This document shows, piece after piece, positions 14,263 to 26,141 of a DNA stretch of 64,000 nucleotides (within the stretch, counting starts at the first letter, position 1; every line of letters starts with the position of its first letter). The DNA comes from Gymnorhina tibicen. Its lineage: Eukaryota > Chordata > Aves > Passeriformes > Artamidae. The notes beneath the pieces are model-generated. The model was given only the letters and a program-made list of their open reading frames with translations, did not search any database and was not told where the DNA came from. The stretch covers positions 680,497 to 744,496 of the forward strand of contig VXAZ01000475.1 of NCBI GenBank assembly GCA_013399875.1, read 5' to 3'. The translations under genes and the position numbers were made by a program.

Positions 14263-17200
14263 ATAGGGCTGCACCACACACCTCCTGCCAAGGAGATCAC
14301 CTCTCCGTGGTGCAGAGCCAACCACTCCATGACCATGCTTCCCAGTATCACTGTATGTAAAAACTGCTTAAAAGGCTGCTGCTAATATGTACTGGAGGTT
14401 AATTGCAGGAGTTGGGAAAGCTGATGTTTGTCTGAAAACAAACACAATATATATTTGTAGTGGAAGTTGTAAACAAGGAGGCATGCTGGGTAGGTAGCCT
14501 CAAGCTAGCAGAATTTTTTAAAAATCTTGAGACTTTACATTATTTATAGACTGGAGAAGATTCATTGTTTGTGAAACAACAGGCAGTCTTTGTGTTACAT
14601 CTATTGACACAGTGAAACCTTATTGGAGTGAAATTTGCTTTGATACCCTGTAGAGATTTCCTCCTAAATTCTGAGTTTCTTAAATATGCTGCTCTCATGC
14701 TTGCTCCTTCTCTCACATGCACATTCTCTTGCTACGCCTCGTATGGTGCATGCAACACTTCACAGTGAACCAAACCCCATGTGGTGGGAGAGAATTACCA
14801 AGGGTGCATGGTATCTTTAAAGAGAAAATTAGTAAAACATTCATTCTTATTAACTCAAATAAAAGCAAATTTCATTAAAGTGCTAGGAAAAAGTGAAATA
14901 ACTGTTATATACACAAAGTTGGTGTGTTCTCTGCAGAACCCAGCATAAGCTAAAGATGCTACTTTTATAATATTATCAGAAAGCAGGGAACAAAGCAAGA
15001 AAGAGTACTGAAAGACTAATTCCTCCCCCAGGAAAACAAGACAAAACACTGTATCCTAAGAGAATAGTCTGTACTCCCTGCGATCCTTTATCCTTAGTGG
15101 CAATGCAAGAGCAGTCAGCAAAGGCTCAGTGGGCAAAATTCCATTGCATGTAATGCTTCTGAAATCCAAGATAGCACACCAGAGATTAACACAGCCCATA
15201 TCAGACTCAAAACTGGGTTTGCATTTTATTTATTGTGATTTATTGAACTGCAGTAGCCCCTAGAGGCTCTTAGTAGGACTGCTGTCCAATTGTGCTCCAT
15301 GTGCTAACGGAAAAGGACAATGACGGGACACTTGGGCACTCACTTAGACTTCACTGGGGGCTGGCACAAGCTCAGAAGTCTTCTTTGCTTCTTTTCAAGA
15401 GATCAGCTTCATGTCCTCTTTTGTATATATCACTAAGTGAGGTACTCTGATAAAGACCCTCAAAGTTGGTGCAGTTACTACTAAACACAGCTCTGTTCAC
15501 ACCAACTTATCCTCAACTGCTGCAGAAAAAGCTCCTTTGCCAGAGGGAAATGATGACCCTGCCGTGTTGTAGATGGGCTTCACAGCACAGATCTTCTATT
15601 AGCCAATCCCAAGAGCTAAGGAAAAGCAACAACAACAAAAAGGATAAGAAGGCAAAGCTAGCTGTACAGCTGTCAGAAAAGCACTGGGATAGTCGAACAG
15701 GAGCTTTGGTCATTCCCTCTGGGCTGGGAAGAGAGATACCTTGTCATGTGGAGCTGTTAAGAGAAAAGTAATTAAAAACTAAGGAAAAAAATAAAAGCAG
15801 ACCAGCAGGAGTAACCCCTTTAGAAAAGATGTTTTAGACTGATAGACTTATTTTTCTTTATGTGGGGAAAACAATCTTTTTTTTTTTTTGGAGTGGGGTG
15901 CTGGTGTTTCTTCTTTTGCTTTGCCTGAGTCTTGAAGCTCTAAAATTGCTCAAGAAAGGATCTTCACTACTAAATAGGCTTTATACAATAAGAAAATACA
16001 GCTACATACTTCAGGGACAGGCAAAGGATGGAAGTAGATATGACAGTAATGCTGGATCCCTGCCCATTAAACATAACTGAATACAGCCTCTGGTGCAGCT
16101 GTATCTGGCTCATAGGCAGTTTAACTTTCTCAGCACACTGTTGAGTCCTAAACCCACTTTGAGCACAGTAAATGGTCTGTATATGGCTCTTCCCTCCACA
16201 GTATCCTGATGTGTTTTATACAAGTAATATTTTCTTTTTATACTAGGTTTCTTCTAAGGATGTTAAGTATTTTAGAAAACTCTCCAAAGCTCATTAAAGT
16301 CTTGCAAAATCAGTAAACATATTTTAAGTTATGTTCAATGCAATCATTGAAGGCAGTATTGCTTCTATCACGGAGATTCATCCCAAGGTGGATTTGGCGT
16401 AGTACGTTTAAAATCCAGAGGAGGTCTGACATTCTAGAACAACACTACTCAATCAGTTGGGAAAGGATGTGCATGACAAAATCACATGTATCAAAAGGAC
16501 AGCAAAGAAGGCGCTTGTTTTCAGAATATAATCTTCAAAAACAAAAATGACAATGTAAAAACAAGTCTTTCTGATGAATCTAGTTTGTCTGAAACAATCA
16601 AGGAATTTTTGCAAGAATCATCATTTTCACCATAAACCAAAGACTGATCCTTTCAGCACATGGCTGTGTCCTGATCCAAAGAGATTAGGGCTTCCTAGTC
16701 ACCTGCCAACATCAGCTCTGCCGAGTTTTCCTCAGTGACTTTTATTGCAAGTCTTTGCCTATCAGCACTAACTGAGGCTGGATGGAGCTCACGGCTCAAG
16801 ATAATCAGTTATGGCAATTTAGCGCCAATCCCTCTGCTGGCTGTGACATGAGGTCCTTAGAGGGAGATGCAGAAAGCACCTCTTTGTAGGTGTTTTTCTC
16901 AGTAGCAAGCCAAGACCAGTTTCTGCTCCTCAAAGATAAGTACTGAAAGAAGAGGACATGGCAAACAGGAAGGAGCAGGAAAAATCACCCAAGCACAACT
17001 ATGGGAAGGTTGTAGTTAATGAGTATAAAGTGTGAAGGGCATGAAGAGTTAAGTCCGACTTAGCAGTGTTTGTTAGTGTGTTGCTGCTGCAGACCTGCTA
17101 TAGACACATAGGAGAATAAGGAGACAGAATACAATCCAAACACAACTACTTTTTCTGTAGCTATCTTTTGTTTTCAGTTAAAGAAATCCAAATAAATGCA

Positions 17201-19704
17201 CTTTTCAACATTTTAGCTCTCTAGTAGAGGCTCAGCAGTGGAGGGGAGGCAGGAACCCCTGTCAGTCTGCTGGGGGCCAGACCACCTTTCTAGTTGTGGA
17301 AGGGAGCACACACGCTGCCTGGCAAGGAGGCTCCTTGCGGACGGGTTGCACAAAGCCTACTGCATACTCAAGGACCAAATTTCATACTTTCAAAGGCTCA
17401 GCCAGGCCTTTGTTCTTGCTGGGAATACGATTATCCAGCTCCTCTTTGGGTTTGATCTGAAGACTGCCTGCACAAAAGGTAGGGGCTCAAGGCAGGAGTG
17501 CTTAGAGGTTTCACTTACATAAAAACTGGGACAGAATATAAAATAAAGCAGAAGGTAAGCAGTACAAATAATCATTTATCACATCAGCATGTGAAATGGG
17601 TGGTATTAATAGCATGCCTAGTATTTTTGTTAACTCAGAAAAGATGCCCCGGAGTGGTATTACTAATGACAGCACTGCATTGTTATGTAGATGAAGCTTT
17701 GAGCCGAAAAGTTGAGTGGTACTGTTCATACTACATTTTTCAAACAAAGACGAATCTAGCCTTCCTTTTAGCCTCTCTATAGGACTAACTTTTTTTATCC
17801 TTAAGATCCAAAACAATTGGGGCTACCCTTCTTCCTGGTATGACCAATATAAGTTTAGCAAGAGCAGTTGCAATGTACTTAGAGATGTAGGGACAACCTT
17901 AGGATCCAGTGTCTCTGGATCCTTTCTCATGTGCCTACCACAGAAGGAAATCCAGCTTGACATAGTTTCTGAGCATAAACTGAGCAAACTCTAAATATTA
18001 TAGTTATACCCCTACCACTACCCTAGTGCCTCCACTGGGCTTCTTAAATATAGTTCTTTCAGAGAAATGCTGTCAATAGGAGAAGAAACCATTTCCTGTA
18101 GTGTGCAGTTAGAACTAGCCCAGAGCTTACCAAAATATCCCCAACACCTGGTGAGCACTTAGGACCTGCATAGTTTCTAGCTCAGAGGGAATTCACAGAG
18201 CTCCAGGACTGTGCCAATTGATTTGGTGGGCCAATGCAACTTGAAGTTGAGAGCAGCTGGCAGTATGTAATATAATAATGTGTTTTCTTTGGGAGTTTAA
18301 ATTTTCCTTCAGCCCAGGCTCCATGGCTAGTTTGCACAATGCAATTAGCAGAATTTGTTGCTGCAATTGGAGTTTGCAGTAGTGCTTCAATCAGGATATG
18401 TGAGGCACAATCGAATCTAATTCATTTTTCCTGGCTGTATGGACTCCTCAATGCTAGTGCAAGTAAAAGATTTTAAAAATCCATTTATTTTTCACCACAG
18501 TAAAAGCTCTGCCTAAGAAAGCATGTCAGGTGTAAAAAACAGCAGCCATTTTACATGGTCACTTCTAGAAAAGCATTTAACGTCACAGAGTGAGAGAATG
18601 CAACATGGGACAATTGTGGATTTAATTCTGGCAAATATCTTTTGTGATAAAGTGGTGGGTGTAATCCTTAGAGAGAGGTTCTACCATTTTAATCACAGCA
18701 GTAGAGTGGTATGACTCTTTGTGTAGGCAAGCGATAAAATAAATTTTGAGAGCCTGTTCTGAGCTACCACATTCCTATGTTCTCACTTTATGCTTCTTTT
18801 TGCAGCCCTCCATGAATTAGGATGAATTATAACATAATGTTGACTTAGATGAAGGCAGAATTTTCAGGGGGGGCCTACAGAGAGAGGTTTGTGTATTTTG
18901 GGAGGGTGCTCTGTAGCTCAGATCCATTCCTTCACTTCTGACTTGTAAATAGCAAAAACATTTGTTATTCAGTTTGCAAAGACAGCATAATGTGTTGGTC
19001 TATCACACTCAACTGTAAGTTGGCTGTCAACAGGAACTTCTGAAACAGCCCACCCCTTCATGGCTGGAAAATACTAAAAAGCAGCTACCAAAACTTAAAT
19101 GTTTGCAGTTTTTGTTTTTCAGGAAACAAGAAAGAACAAAAAATTTGAACACTGCCTTTTCCAATAGAGATTCTTTTATGTACTGACGCTTAAAAACTTT
19201 TTGAATATTGCCACCTTCTAGCTTCATTCACTATATCACCATTAGCTTTGAGCTCTGAATAGCATGGTTAAATCATTGTGAAGACTGTAGTTAAATTATT
19301 AATGTTGCCTTGGTTGCTAATCCAGTGCTGACTGCTTGTTACTTTGGATTGAGTGGCTGGCTACAGCTCATTGTCTTTTGTCCCTGTCTACCCAGGGTAC
19401 CATCTCTAACCAATTATCTAGTCTGGTGCTTTCTTCTTATTCTTGATAGCTTTTCCTTTGGCATCACAGCAATAGTGCTAATAAAACCTGGATTGGACCT
19501 GGAATAGGGAAGCTACATTTTTATCCATGGAGCAAGACCAGCTCAGTCTGTAGCACAGTAGCCTTCCCTGCTTTGCCATGTCAGACCTTGGCTGAGATGC
19601 TGAAGTGGACTAATTAATGCTATTTCTGTTACTGTCACCTATACCCAGGGAGGTAAACTCATACCACATGGCTGAGGTCATGCTATCAACAATTCCTTGT
19701 ACCC
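14263..19704. other. Unique non-coding sequence
   Basis: Nothing recognisable apart from a poly-T run (about 15,879-15,892) and a hairpin at 17,901-17,923. Open frames are short, of mixed strand and without similarity I can recall. Confidence 0.55.
17901..17923. repeat. Perfect 9 bp stem-loop
   Basis: AGGATCCAG and CTGGATCCT form an exact inverted repeat around a 5-base loop (tgtct). It lacks the U-tail of a terminator and is too short for a microRNA precursor. No function is inferred. Confidence 0.9.
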
Positions 19705-19780
19705 ATGCAGGCCTTCTGGATTTGAACCAGCAACCCTCAACTGACTATAGCTTGCACAAATTCCTAGAGCTATCTTAATG
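19705..19780 (-). repeat. Candidate relic of a tRNA-derived SINE head
   Basis: On the minus strand an A-box-like motif (TAGCTCTAGG, plus 19,763-19,772) is followed by a good B-box (GGTTCAAATCC, plus 19,718-19,728). The first bases of the two motifs are 44 nt apart, the spacing found in real tRNAs between positions 8 and 52. The acceptor stem and most of the anticodon arm do not pair well, so this is not a working tRNA gene. An old SINE such as a MIR-, LF- or AmnSINE-type copy would explain it, but I cannot match the flanking body to a family. The B-box match alone could be chance; the spacing is the main support. Confidence 0.35.
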
Positions 19781-19800
19781 ACTTTGCCATGGATTGCTTC

Positions 19801-20460
19801 AGCAGTGTCCAAAGTAAGTCATTTAAACCAGTGGAAAGAGCCAGCTGGGAACTAAATTTTTTCTTGTGGACTATTCTGCATTTCAATACTTCTAGTTCCC
19901 AGTTAGAATAAAAACTATTCCTAAAATAACCATTTTTTACAATTGCAAATTCTTAAAAAAAAAAAAGTCAGTAATGGATCATTTTAAAATATTTTCCTCT
20001 GAATTGTTTAATTTTGTTTTTTTATGACATTCAGTGCTGTAATTGTACATCTTTAGTATACCTAATATTATACACAGATAATGTATAGGTATTGTTTACA
20101 ATACTTTAAACAACCCATTAAAATTAAATGCCCCAGCATTATATTTTGAATTTTCTCTGTAAAAAGTAAAAAAAAATTAACTTCTGCAAAATACTCTGAT
20201 TTATGTGAAACAACATGTTTAGTGGAGAGTTGGTATTCATCTACTGCTACAAATATCTATAGCCAATACTGTGATACATTTATTTGGCATATCACAATAC
20301 ACTTGGATGTTGTTTTTTTAGAAATATCAGTCAGTCTTTGTTAACATTCAGAGGTTAACCTGATATACCCAGACCATCAAAGGCTACTTACTCTGCGGGT
20401 CTGGATCATCTCTCCTATGGTATCTTCAGGCTTGATTTGGCTGTTCTCTGGCTGTGCTGG
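19801..20460. other. AT-rich unique sequence left of the CR1
   Basis: Notably AT-rich, with runs of A and T around 19,950-20,180. No gene, repeat family or RNA is seen up to the octamer tail of the CR1 that starts at 20,461. Confidence 0.6.
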
Positions 20461-21655
20461 ATCATAGAATCATAGAATGTTAAAGGGTTGGAATGGACTT
20501 TAGAGATTACCTAGTCCCAACCCCCCTTCCATGGGCAGGGGCACCTCCCACTAGACCAGGTTGCTCAAGGCTCCATCCAACCTGGCTGTGACCACTGCCA
20601 GGCTTGGGGCATCCACAACCTCCCTGGGCAACTTGTTCCAGTGTCTAACCACCCCCACAATACAGAATTTCTTCCTAGTATGTAAAATAAATTTTCCCCC
20701 TTTCAACTTGTACCCATTAGTCCTTGTCCTATCAATACAGCTCCTGAGGAAGACCCCCTCTCCAGCTACCCTGTAGGCCCCCTTTAGGTACTGGAAGGTT
20801 GCTGTGAAGTCTCCACACAACCTTCTCTTCTCCAGGCTGAATAGTCCCAGCCCTGAGATTACTTCAGTTGTTAGAGCACTAACAGTGTCGAGGTTGTGAG
20901 TTTGATCCCTGTACGGGAAATGCACTTGGGAGTTGGACTCAATGCTCCATGTGGGTCCCTTTTAGCTCAGAATATTTTGTGATTCTTTACCAGCCTGTCT
21001 TTGTAGAGGAGGTGCTCCAGGTCCTCTTATCAACTTCATGGCCTTCCTCTGGACTTGCTCCATGTCCTTCTTATGTTGGAGGCACCAGATTGGAGGCAAC
21101 TGTATGCAGTACTCCAGGTGGGGTCTCACAAGAGCAGAGTAGAGGGGCAGAATCATCTCCTTTGACCTCCTGGCCGTACTGCTTTGGATGCAGCCCAGGA
21201 TGTGGCTGGCTTTCTGGGCTGTGAGCACACTGCTGGCTCACTTTGAATTTTTCATCAACCATCACCAAGTCTTTCTCCTCAGGGCTGCTCTTACTCACTT
21301 CTCTGCTCACCTGTAGATGTGTCTGTGATTACACCAGGGACACCAGGTAGGAATCTTGCTCTTCTCTTTGTTGAACTTCATGAGGTTTTCATATGCCCAT
21401 CTCTCAAGCATGTCAAGGTCTCTCTGGATGGCATCCCTTCCCTCCAGCATGGTAACTGCACCAGAGCATGTGATGACATCAGCAAACTTGCTGAAAGTGC
21501 ACTCAATCCCACTGTCCGTGTCACCAACAAAGATGTTGAACAGTTCTGGCCCCAGTTCTGACCCCGAGGTACACCACTCGTCACAGTTCTCCATGTGGGC
21601 AATGAGCCATTGATCACAATTGTGGATGTCATGGCCCATGCCTGCTTTCCAAACC
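20461..21655 (-). mobile_element. 5'-truncated CR1 LINE, interrupted by a SINE
   Basis: The left edge carries the CR1 3' tail in reverse orientation: repeated ATCATAGA octamer-type units at 20,461-20,478. Reading leftward on the minus strand, decayed ORF2 sequence follows in the normal order. About 21,475-21,620 holds the reverse transcriptase core: a TSGVPRG-like motif, then LFNIFVGD, then FADV where an active enzyme has FADD, so a catalytic aspartate is lost. About 21,000-21,200 encodes AQKASHILGCI, LPLYSALVRPHLEYC and KKDMEQVQRKA. The C-terminal part at 20,551-20,860 encodes [26 protein letters not shown] and ARLDGALSNLV. Frameshifts and stops separate these blocks, so it is a dead copy. 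The endonuclease domain and 5' UTR are missing, as in most CR1 insertions. The right edge is uncertain (about 21,640-21,790). The SINE described separately splits it near 20,858-20,989. Confidence 0.95.
20858..20989 (+). mobile_element. tRNA-Ile-derived SINE with CR1-like tail (TguSINE1 type), nested in CR1
   Basis: The head resembles a tRNA-Ile gene: an A-box region (ttacttcagttgttagagc, 20,859-20,877), then gtcgaggttgtgagtttgat and the T-arm/acceptor end ccctgtacggg. A TguSINE1-type element is an isoleucine tRNA head joined to the 3' end of a CR1, which lets CR1 enzymes copy it. The tail here fits: gttggactcaatg, a stretch like CR1's 'gatct...ggtccctt', and the end attttgtgattctt, a decayed CR1 octamer. 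The element lies within the reverse transcriptase region of an opposite-strand CR1: the host reading frame stops at its right edge (LQRQAGKESQ, then foreign sequence) and resumes at its left edge ([12 protein letters not shown]). I see no clear target-site duplication. Exact ends are good to about 5 bp. The SINE postdates the CR1. The family name rests on memory, not a search. Confidence 0.85.
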
Positions 21656-22101
21656 TTGGGAGGCAGAAGCACAGATGCGTCCATTGCAGTGGCCTAGAAG
21701 GACCCCTCTCACCTGTGGAGCACTGGAGTCCAGGAGAGCATAGCAATGAGAGCTCACCACAGTGATGTCCTCTCTGCAAGGAAATGGTCATGCTAGGAGG
21801 GTTGCCTGTGTTTCATGGCCCCACATAATGCCTGCTTGTTCCTTTCAAGTGTCAGAAACTCATGATCTAAGTGGAAGAGGCCTACACTGAAGAGATTTTC
21901 TATATACGTACTACATATGTATTTCTCTTTTATCCATACCTATATAGATGTATTGATATAAAATCCTCATTGTATTTAGATGGTTTTGCCCATATTTGAG
22001 GGAAAAGATGTTACAGTGAAACACTAAACTGCCTTATTTGCTTTCCTAGATTATGATGCCATTCCTTGATGTAATTGGGAAACAAAAATTAGCTGCATTT
22101 G
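21656..22101. other. Non-coding sequence between CR1 and the long ORF
   Basis: The first 130 bp may still belong to decayed CR1 ORF2, but I cannot align it. The rest is AT-rich unique sequence, including an alternating run of TA-rich trinucleotides near 21,900-21,960. Confidence 0.5.
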
Positions 22102-22749
22102 TCAAACTGAGGACAGCTGAAGTGCCAGGAAGGAGGACAAGCCACATCTTCCAGAGCAAAGAACATATGGCTGCCTACCACCACCATCTCTGCTGCCATA
22201 GAAAGCCGCCCCTAAGCAGCCCATACCAGCCCAGCAGAGGCACAACTCTCTCCTCACCAACCTACTTGCAATCTCTCTCTGGGGAGGGTTGATCTCCTGT
22301 CCACTCTTGGCAGGAACCTCAGCAGAGGAAGCTTTTATACCAAGTGTGTCAGGCAAGCCAGGCTGCTCGATTTCTGAGTTTGACCTAAAAAGAAAATTAG
22401 GAAAAGGCAGCAGACAGATATATTGCCTCCAGCTACTATCAAAGATCCCCTGCATGACATCTGTGTCCATACAAAAGTCTTTGCTGTAGACACTGAAGCA
22501 GATGCCAGGCCTTCTTGGAACTTTCGCAAGACAGAAGACCTTTAAACTTGACTGCCTGCTATGTCTTAGATGCAGTTCTTTATCATTTTGTCTCTGTAAC
22601 AATTTGCTACTTATAAAGTATGATAGCACCAGTAAGTCAAGTAGCTCTTTGCTTTGGCTTTCATGTGGAACATCTGTCATGTGAAGCCTATTGCTTTCAG
22701 CAATCTTGTCAGAACAACTTTCTGGGCTGGGAGGGAGTGAGTAGAGCAT
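22102..22749 (-). other. Unrecognised 215-codon open reading frame, probably not a gene
   Basis: This is the longest uninterrupted frame in the window, running from an ATG at 22,749 to a stop at 22,102 on the minus strand. The predicted protein is of mixed composition, with no signal peptide, transmembrane segment, repeat or catalytic motif that I can see, and resembles no family I know. The start context (aagtaaATGc) is weak. At this base composition I estimate roughly 0.2 such frames per 64 kb by chance, so it is mildly surprising but not decisive. A single-exon gene, a piece of an unknown retroelement or chance all remain possible. There is no polyadenylation signal that I noticed close downstream. 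Confidence 0.15.
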
Positions 22750-23795
22750 TTACTTGTAGAGAGGCAGGAGCGGGGATTCATCCCAGAGGGAATATTTGTT
22801 TTGTCTACACCACAGAGAAAAGCCATTCTTGAAAAAAATGGCTTACAAGGTATAGTTGAATTAATGGTGAACTAAGCTTTCCTCAGTGACATGCAAAAGC
22901 AAATGATATTTGCTACATCTCAATCAACGTTATTTGCCATCTGTTAGGAAAGAGTTCATTCCCATCTGTACTCACAATGCAGGTCCAGGAGTCATCCTGA
23001 TCTCTGCAGAAAAAGCCATGAAGGTCTTCTCATTGGTGCCAATGACAGCTCTGAACTGAGGCTCCTCACTAGCCCATTAAATGCCAGGTCAACTCAGGAG
23101 AGGCCAAACAAAAGATCTGCACTGGAACCAGAGGAGGGAGGAACATTTCTTTGACTCTCTGTTTCTTAAAAAAGTGCAGACTGAACTTTATGACAGAAGG
23201 AAAGAAAAAAAAAGGAAAGAACTCACTAGTACATAGCATTCAATTATATTTTGGTTAAATTTTACAGGAAATCTGAAGCAAAATTGAAACACTGAGTGCC
23301 ATCAATGAAAAAAATTATTTTAATTTTTATTAATGAAAACTCATGATTTAAAGAATCATGAGTGCTGCCTGCATATCAGTTTGAGTCTTCCTTCCTCAAA
23401 TTTGTATCTCTTGCCTGAGTTAAGTGAAAGATACAGCATCCTCAGAAATATAATGAAAACTCTGCATATTTCTTGGCTATCTTCAGAACAGACTTTGGAA
23501 GGCTGAGCAGAAAGAGTGAGACCCTGTCAGTGGCTCTGTGGAGAAAAGACCACAATGTACATTCACCCATTTACACATCAAAGAGTTAACGAAAGAAATA
23601 AACAATTTAAAATGTTCCAGCACTTAGGGATTTCCACCAGAGCTCTAAACAGCCACAAATTCAAATCCATAGGAAAACCAACATACTATATCAACAGCTT
23701 ACAGAACTGCTTTTCCTGTTCTCATTATACTTTTTTCTTTCCACCCATAAATGTATTACAAAAATGAAATGCATATAATGTCCCATTTTTCCCAA
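22750..23795. other. Unique sequence with a perfect hairpin
   Basis: No gene or repeat family is seen. Purine-rich low complexity occurs near 23,195-23,220, and a 10 bp perfect stem-loop sits at 23,339-23,363. Confidence 0.6.
23339..23363. repeat. Perfect 10 bp stem-loop
   Basis: ACTCATGATT and AATCATGAGT pair exactly around a 5-base loop (taaag). It follows a run of A and T. It is too short for a microRNA precursor and its function is unknown. Confidence 0.92.
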
Positions 23796-23796
23796 T

Positions 23797-23871
<75 letters not shown>
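23796..23871. repeat. (TTTC)19 tetranucleotide microsatellite
   Basis: About 76 bp of uninterrupted TTTC units, uniform from end to end, so likely length-polymorphic. All purines lie on the minus strand, which allows triplex formation. The apparent minus-strand frame with repeated KERK residues is only a translation of this repeat. Confidence 0.98.
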
Positions 23872-26057
23872 CTACTCATAGTTTTTCAAAACTCAGCCCA
23901 GGTACAAATGAAAGAAGGATCATGAAGGTCTGTCACCGGTGCTTGCTAATTTTTCTGAAAACAAGGAATGCCTTGAGAAGAAGACTTAGTAAAAACTGAC
24001 ATTTGACATACAAGGAATCTTTCTTAGACTTGGAAAAAGATAAAATTTCTAAGAGAAAGAGGAAAATGAAAATGCTTTATTTCCAAAGCATTCGTATGAA
24101 TTCCCTGACATGGAAGTGATAGATAATTTCTCTTGTTTTGATGTTTCAGGCAACAAGACTGAAAGGTCCAAGAAACTTGGTCATTAACTGAAGGCCTCAT
24201 TTCATATTCAAATGCAAAAACATCCCCTACAGTATATTTCCTGTGATAGGTTGCTCTTTTTACGCATACAGTTATCAGTGACACCTGAAATATGTGACTA
24301 CAGCTTTCAATCCCTGAAGGCAGTTTGTTACAAGTACGCATGTTGATAATGGCTAACATTTATTTATATCTTACTTCCCAGTGCCCAAAAGGCACCTTAG
24401 TCTTTCCCTATAAACAGCACTTAAATACAGTTAGTGGATGCTAGCAGCTGTTTTGCCATTAACTTCTCTTGGGCCAAGAAGGCAATGCAGACTTTAATTA
24501 TGCAGGTCATTGTGGAAAGCATTCCCAGAGCTCAGCAAGATATGTCTTGCTTATTGAAAGTTTTGTGTCTTTACGTATCTGAGAATGAGCCAGTTTTTGT
24601 CCCCCTGCTATGAGGATGGCTTATTCACGTTTGGGACAAGGCATGGACTGGGGTATTTAATTAACAGTATACCCAACTCCTGTTTTTCTGTTCTTCTGAG
24701 TGTCATTTTTTCTTCCCTTTTTTCCTTCTCCTTAGGGAATAAGAATATCTCTTGTCTTAAAAATAACCTCAGTTTTACAAGACCAGCTAATCTGGGTAGC
24801 TTGGTGAGTTTATTTTCTAGAAAACAACGAAATGCAGAGCGCAAATGGAATTGCTTTAACAGCTAGCAGGACAGAATCTGTGTGAAATTTCCCCCACTGT
24901 CTCAGCTGTTCTCACTATATGCCAAATCACAGTTTCAGATGGCTGAAATAGATTAATCTCTCCAGACTTTGATTTGGTTGCTACAGAACCCTGTACTTCA
25001 CAGAAACAAAAGCTCCTTCCACACTCTTATACAAATTCAAGAGAATTTGGATTTACAGATTAAAAGCATACAAAGTTTCAGAAAACAAGGGTATATATAA
25101 TCAAAAACCATAGTCCTGTGCCAACTAACATGGCTCCTGTCAAGAACTGTTTTTTGGGAAAGCAGACAGTATGACCCCATGGGTGACACTCAGAAGTCCC
25201 CTCACTCTGATTTTGCACTGATAGGAAAAAAAAAAGTGCACATTAGAATTCCTTAGTGTCAGGTATAAGCAGTTCATCTGTCCAATCTGAGTATATTTCA
25301 GCCTTACAGATTTTATTTCTAGAGCACATCTTCTGGTAGCCTGCTGAAGTGCTGAGTGGCATGTGATGCCCTGTGTGTGCCTTCGCACTCACATGGCCTC
25401 CTCTGCACCCCTCCTTTGGCGTAACTTCAACACTACAAACCACAGGGGCACTGGGACCTCCCAGTTCCCTCTTGTAGTCTGAAACTCCAGACTGGTGGTG
25501 GACAACATTAATCCTCACACCACCAAGTGATTACCTGGCACTCAGGAAGCCCACAGGATAAAGCATGCCCTGTCTTTACCAGCTTGAGGAGGACAGCTGG
25601 GCATTAGAGAGCTCCCAGAGCCCAGGACTTTAACAACCTCCTCAAAATGAGTGAGGAGTGGTGCTCCACGGGCACACCTAGATGGAACCTAGAGCACCAG
25701 GCAAGAGCTGCAATTGCAGGGGAGTAGTGTGGACTTCCCAGTAGTGTGTAACCTTTGCTTCAGGAAACATCACAAGTGACTGTCTATGCAGACCCCTCTT
25801 TCACAAGCTCAGAAGTGTGTCCCTTAAGTGATGGACACATACCAGTTTCACGTCAGCAGCTACAAGCAGCCCACACCCAGCTCCAGTAAGTCTCTGAAGT
25901 TTTGTTCAGCATTCTACTGACTATAAAGCATGTGATTTTTCCAGATATTCTAGGTTTTGGGGTGGCTTGTTTTGCAGTGTCTCTTCACCAGCTCCATTTC
26001 AAAAGGTTCGTCTCAGAGCCTTCAAATAACAGGGACTTCTAATTACTATCTATCCGA
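23872..26057. other. Unique non-coding sequence
   Basis: No supported gene. On the minus strand a strong acceptor-like signal (11-A run on plus at about 25,225-25,235, then ctatcag on minus) precedes a 45-codon open segment (25,217 down to 25,078) that ends in a hydrophobic stretch and a stop. No AATAAA follows it closely, so I do not call it an exon. Confidence 0.5.
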
Positions 26058-26141
26058 ATTGGATTTGAACCAGTGACCCAGAGATTGGATTTGAACCAGT
26101 GACAAAGAGATTAAAGGAACCATTCCTGATCCCATGACCCA
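26058..26141 (-). repeat. Candidate tRNA-derived SINE relic with duplicated T-arm segment
   Basis: A 26 bp unit (attggatttgaaccagtgac plus six bases) occurs twice in tandem at 26,058-26,083 and 26,084-26,109 with two mismatches. Each unit holds a minus-strand B-box, GGTTCAAATCC. Exactly 44 nt upstream of the first B-box on the minus strand is an A-box-like TGGGTCATGGG (starting at plus 26,141), the natural tRNA spacing. It resembles the relic near 19.7 kb in its B-box and flanking TGGTTCAAATCCA, but the arms between the boxes differ. I read it as a decayed tRNA-headed retroposon whose T-arm region was later duplicated; a chance B-box duplicated by slippage is the alternative. Confidence 0.4.

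Noticed and set aside
20858..20935. A functional tRNA-Ile gene
   Set aside because: The arms are mutated, the acceptor stem is not complete and it runs into a CR1-like tail, so it is a SINE head.
23691..23879. Minus-strand frame rich in KERK repeats
   Set aside because: It is only the translation of the TTTC microsatellite.
25078..25217. 45-codon minus-strand segment after a strong polypyrimidine acceptor, ending in a hydrophobic stretch and stop (possible last exon)
   Set aside because: No close polyadenylation signal, no recognised homologue, and hydrophobic residues are expected from AT-rich DNA.
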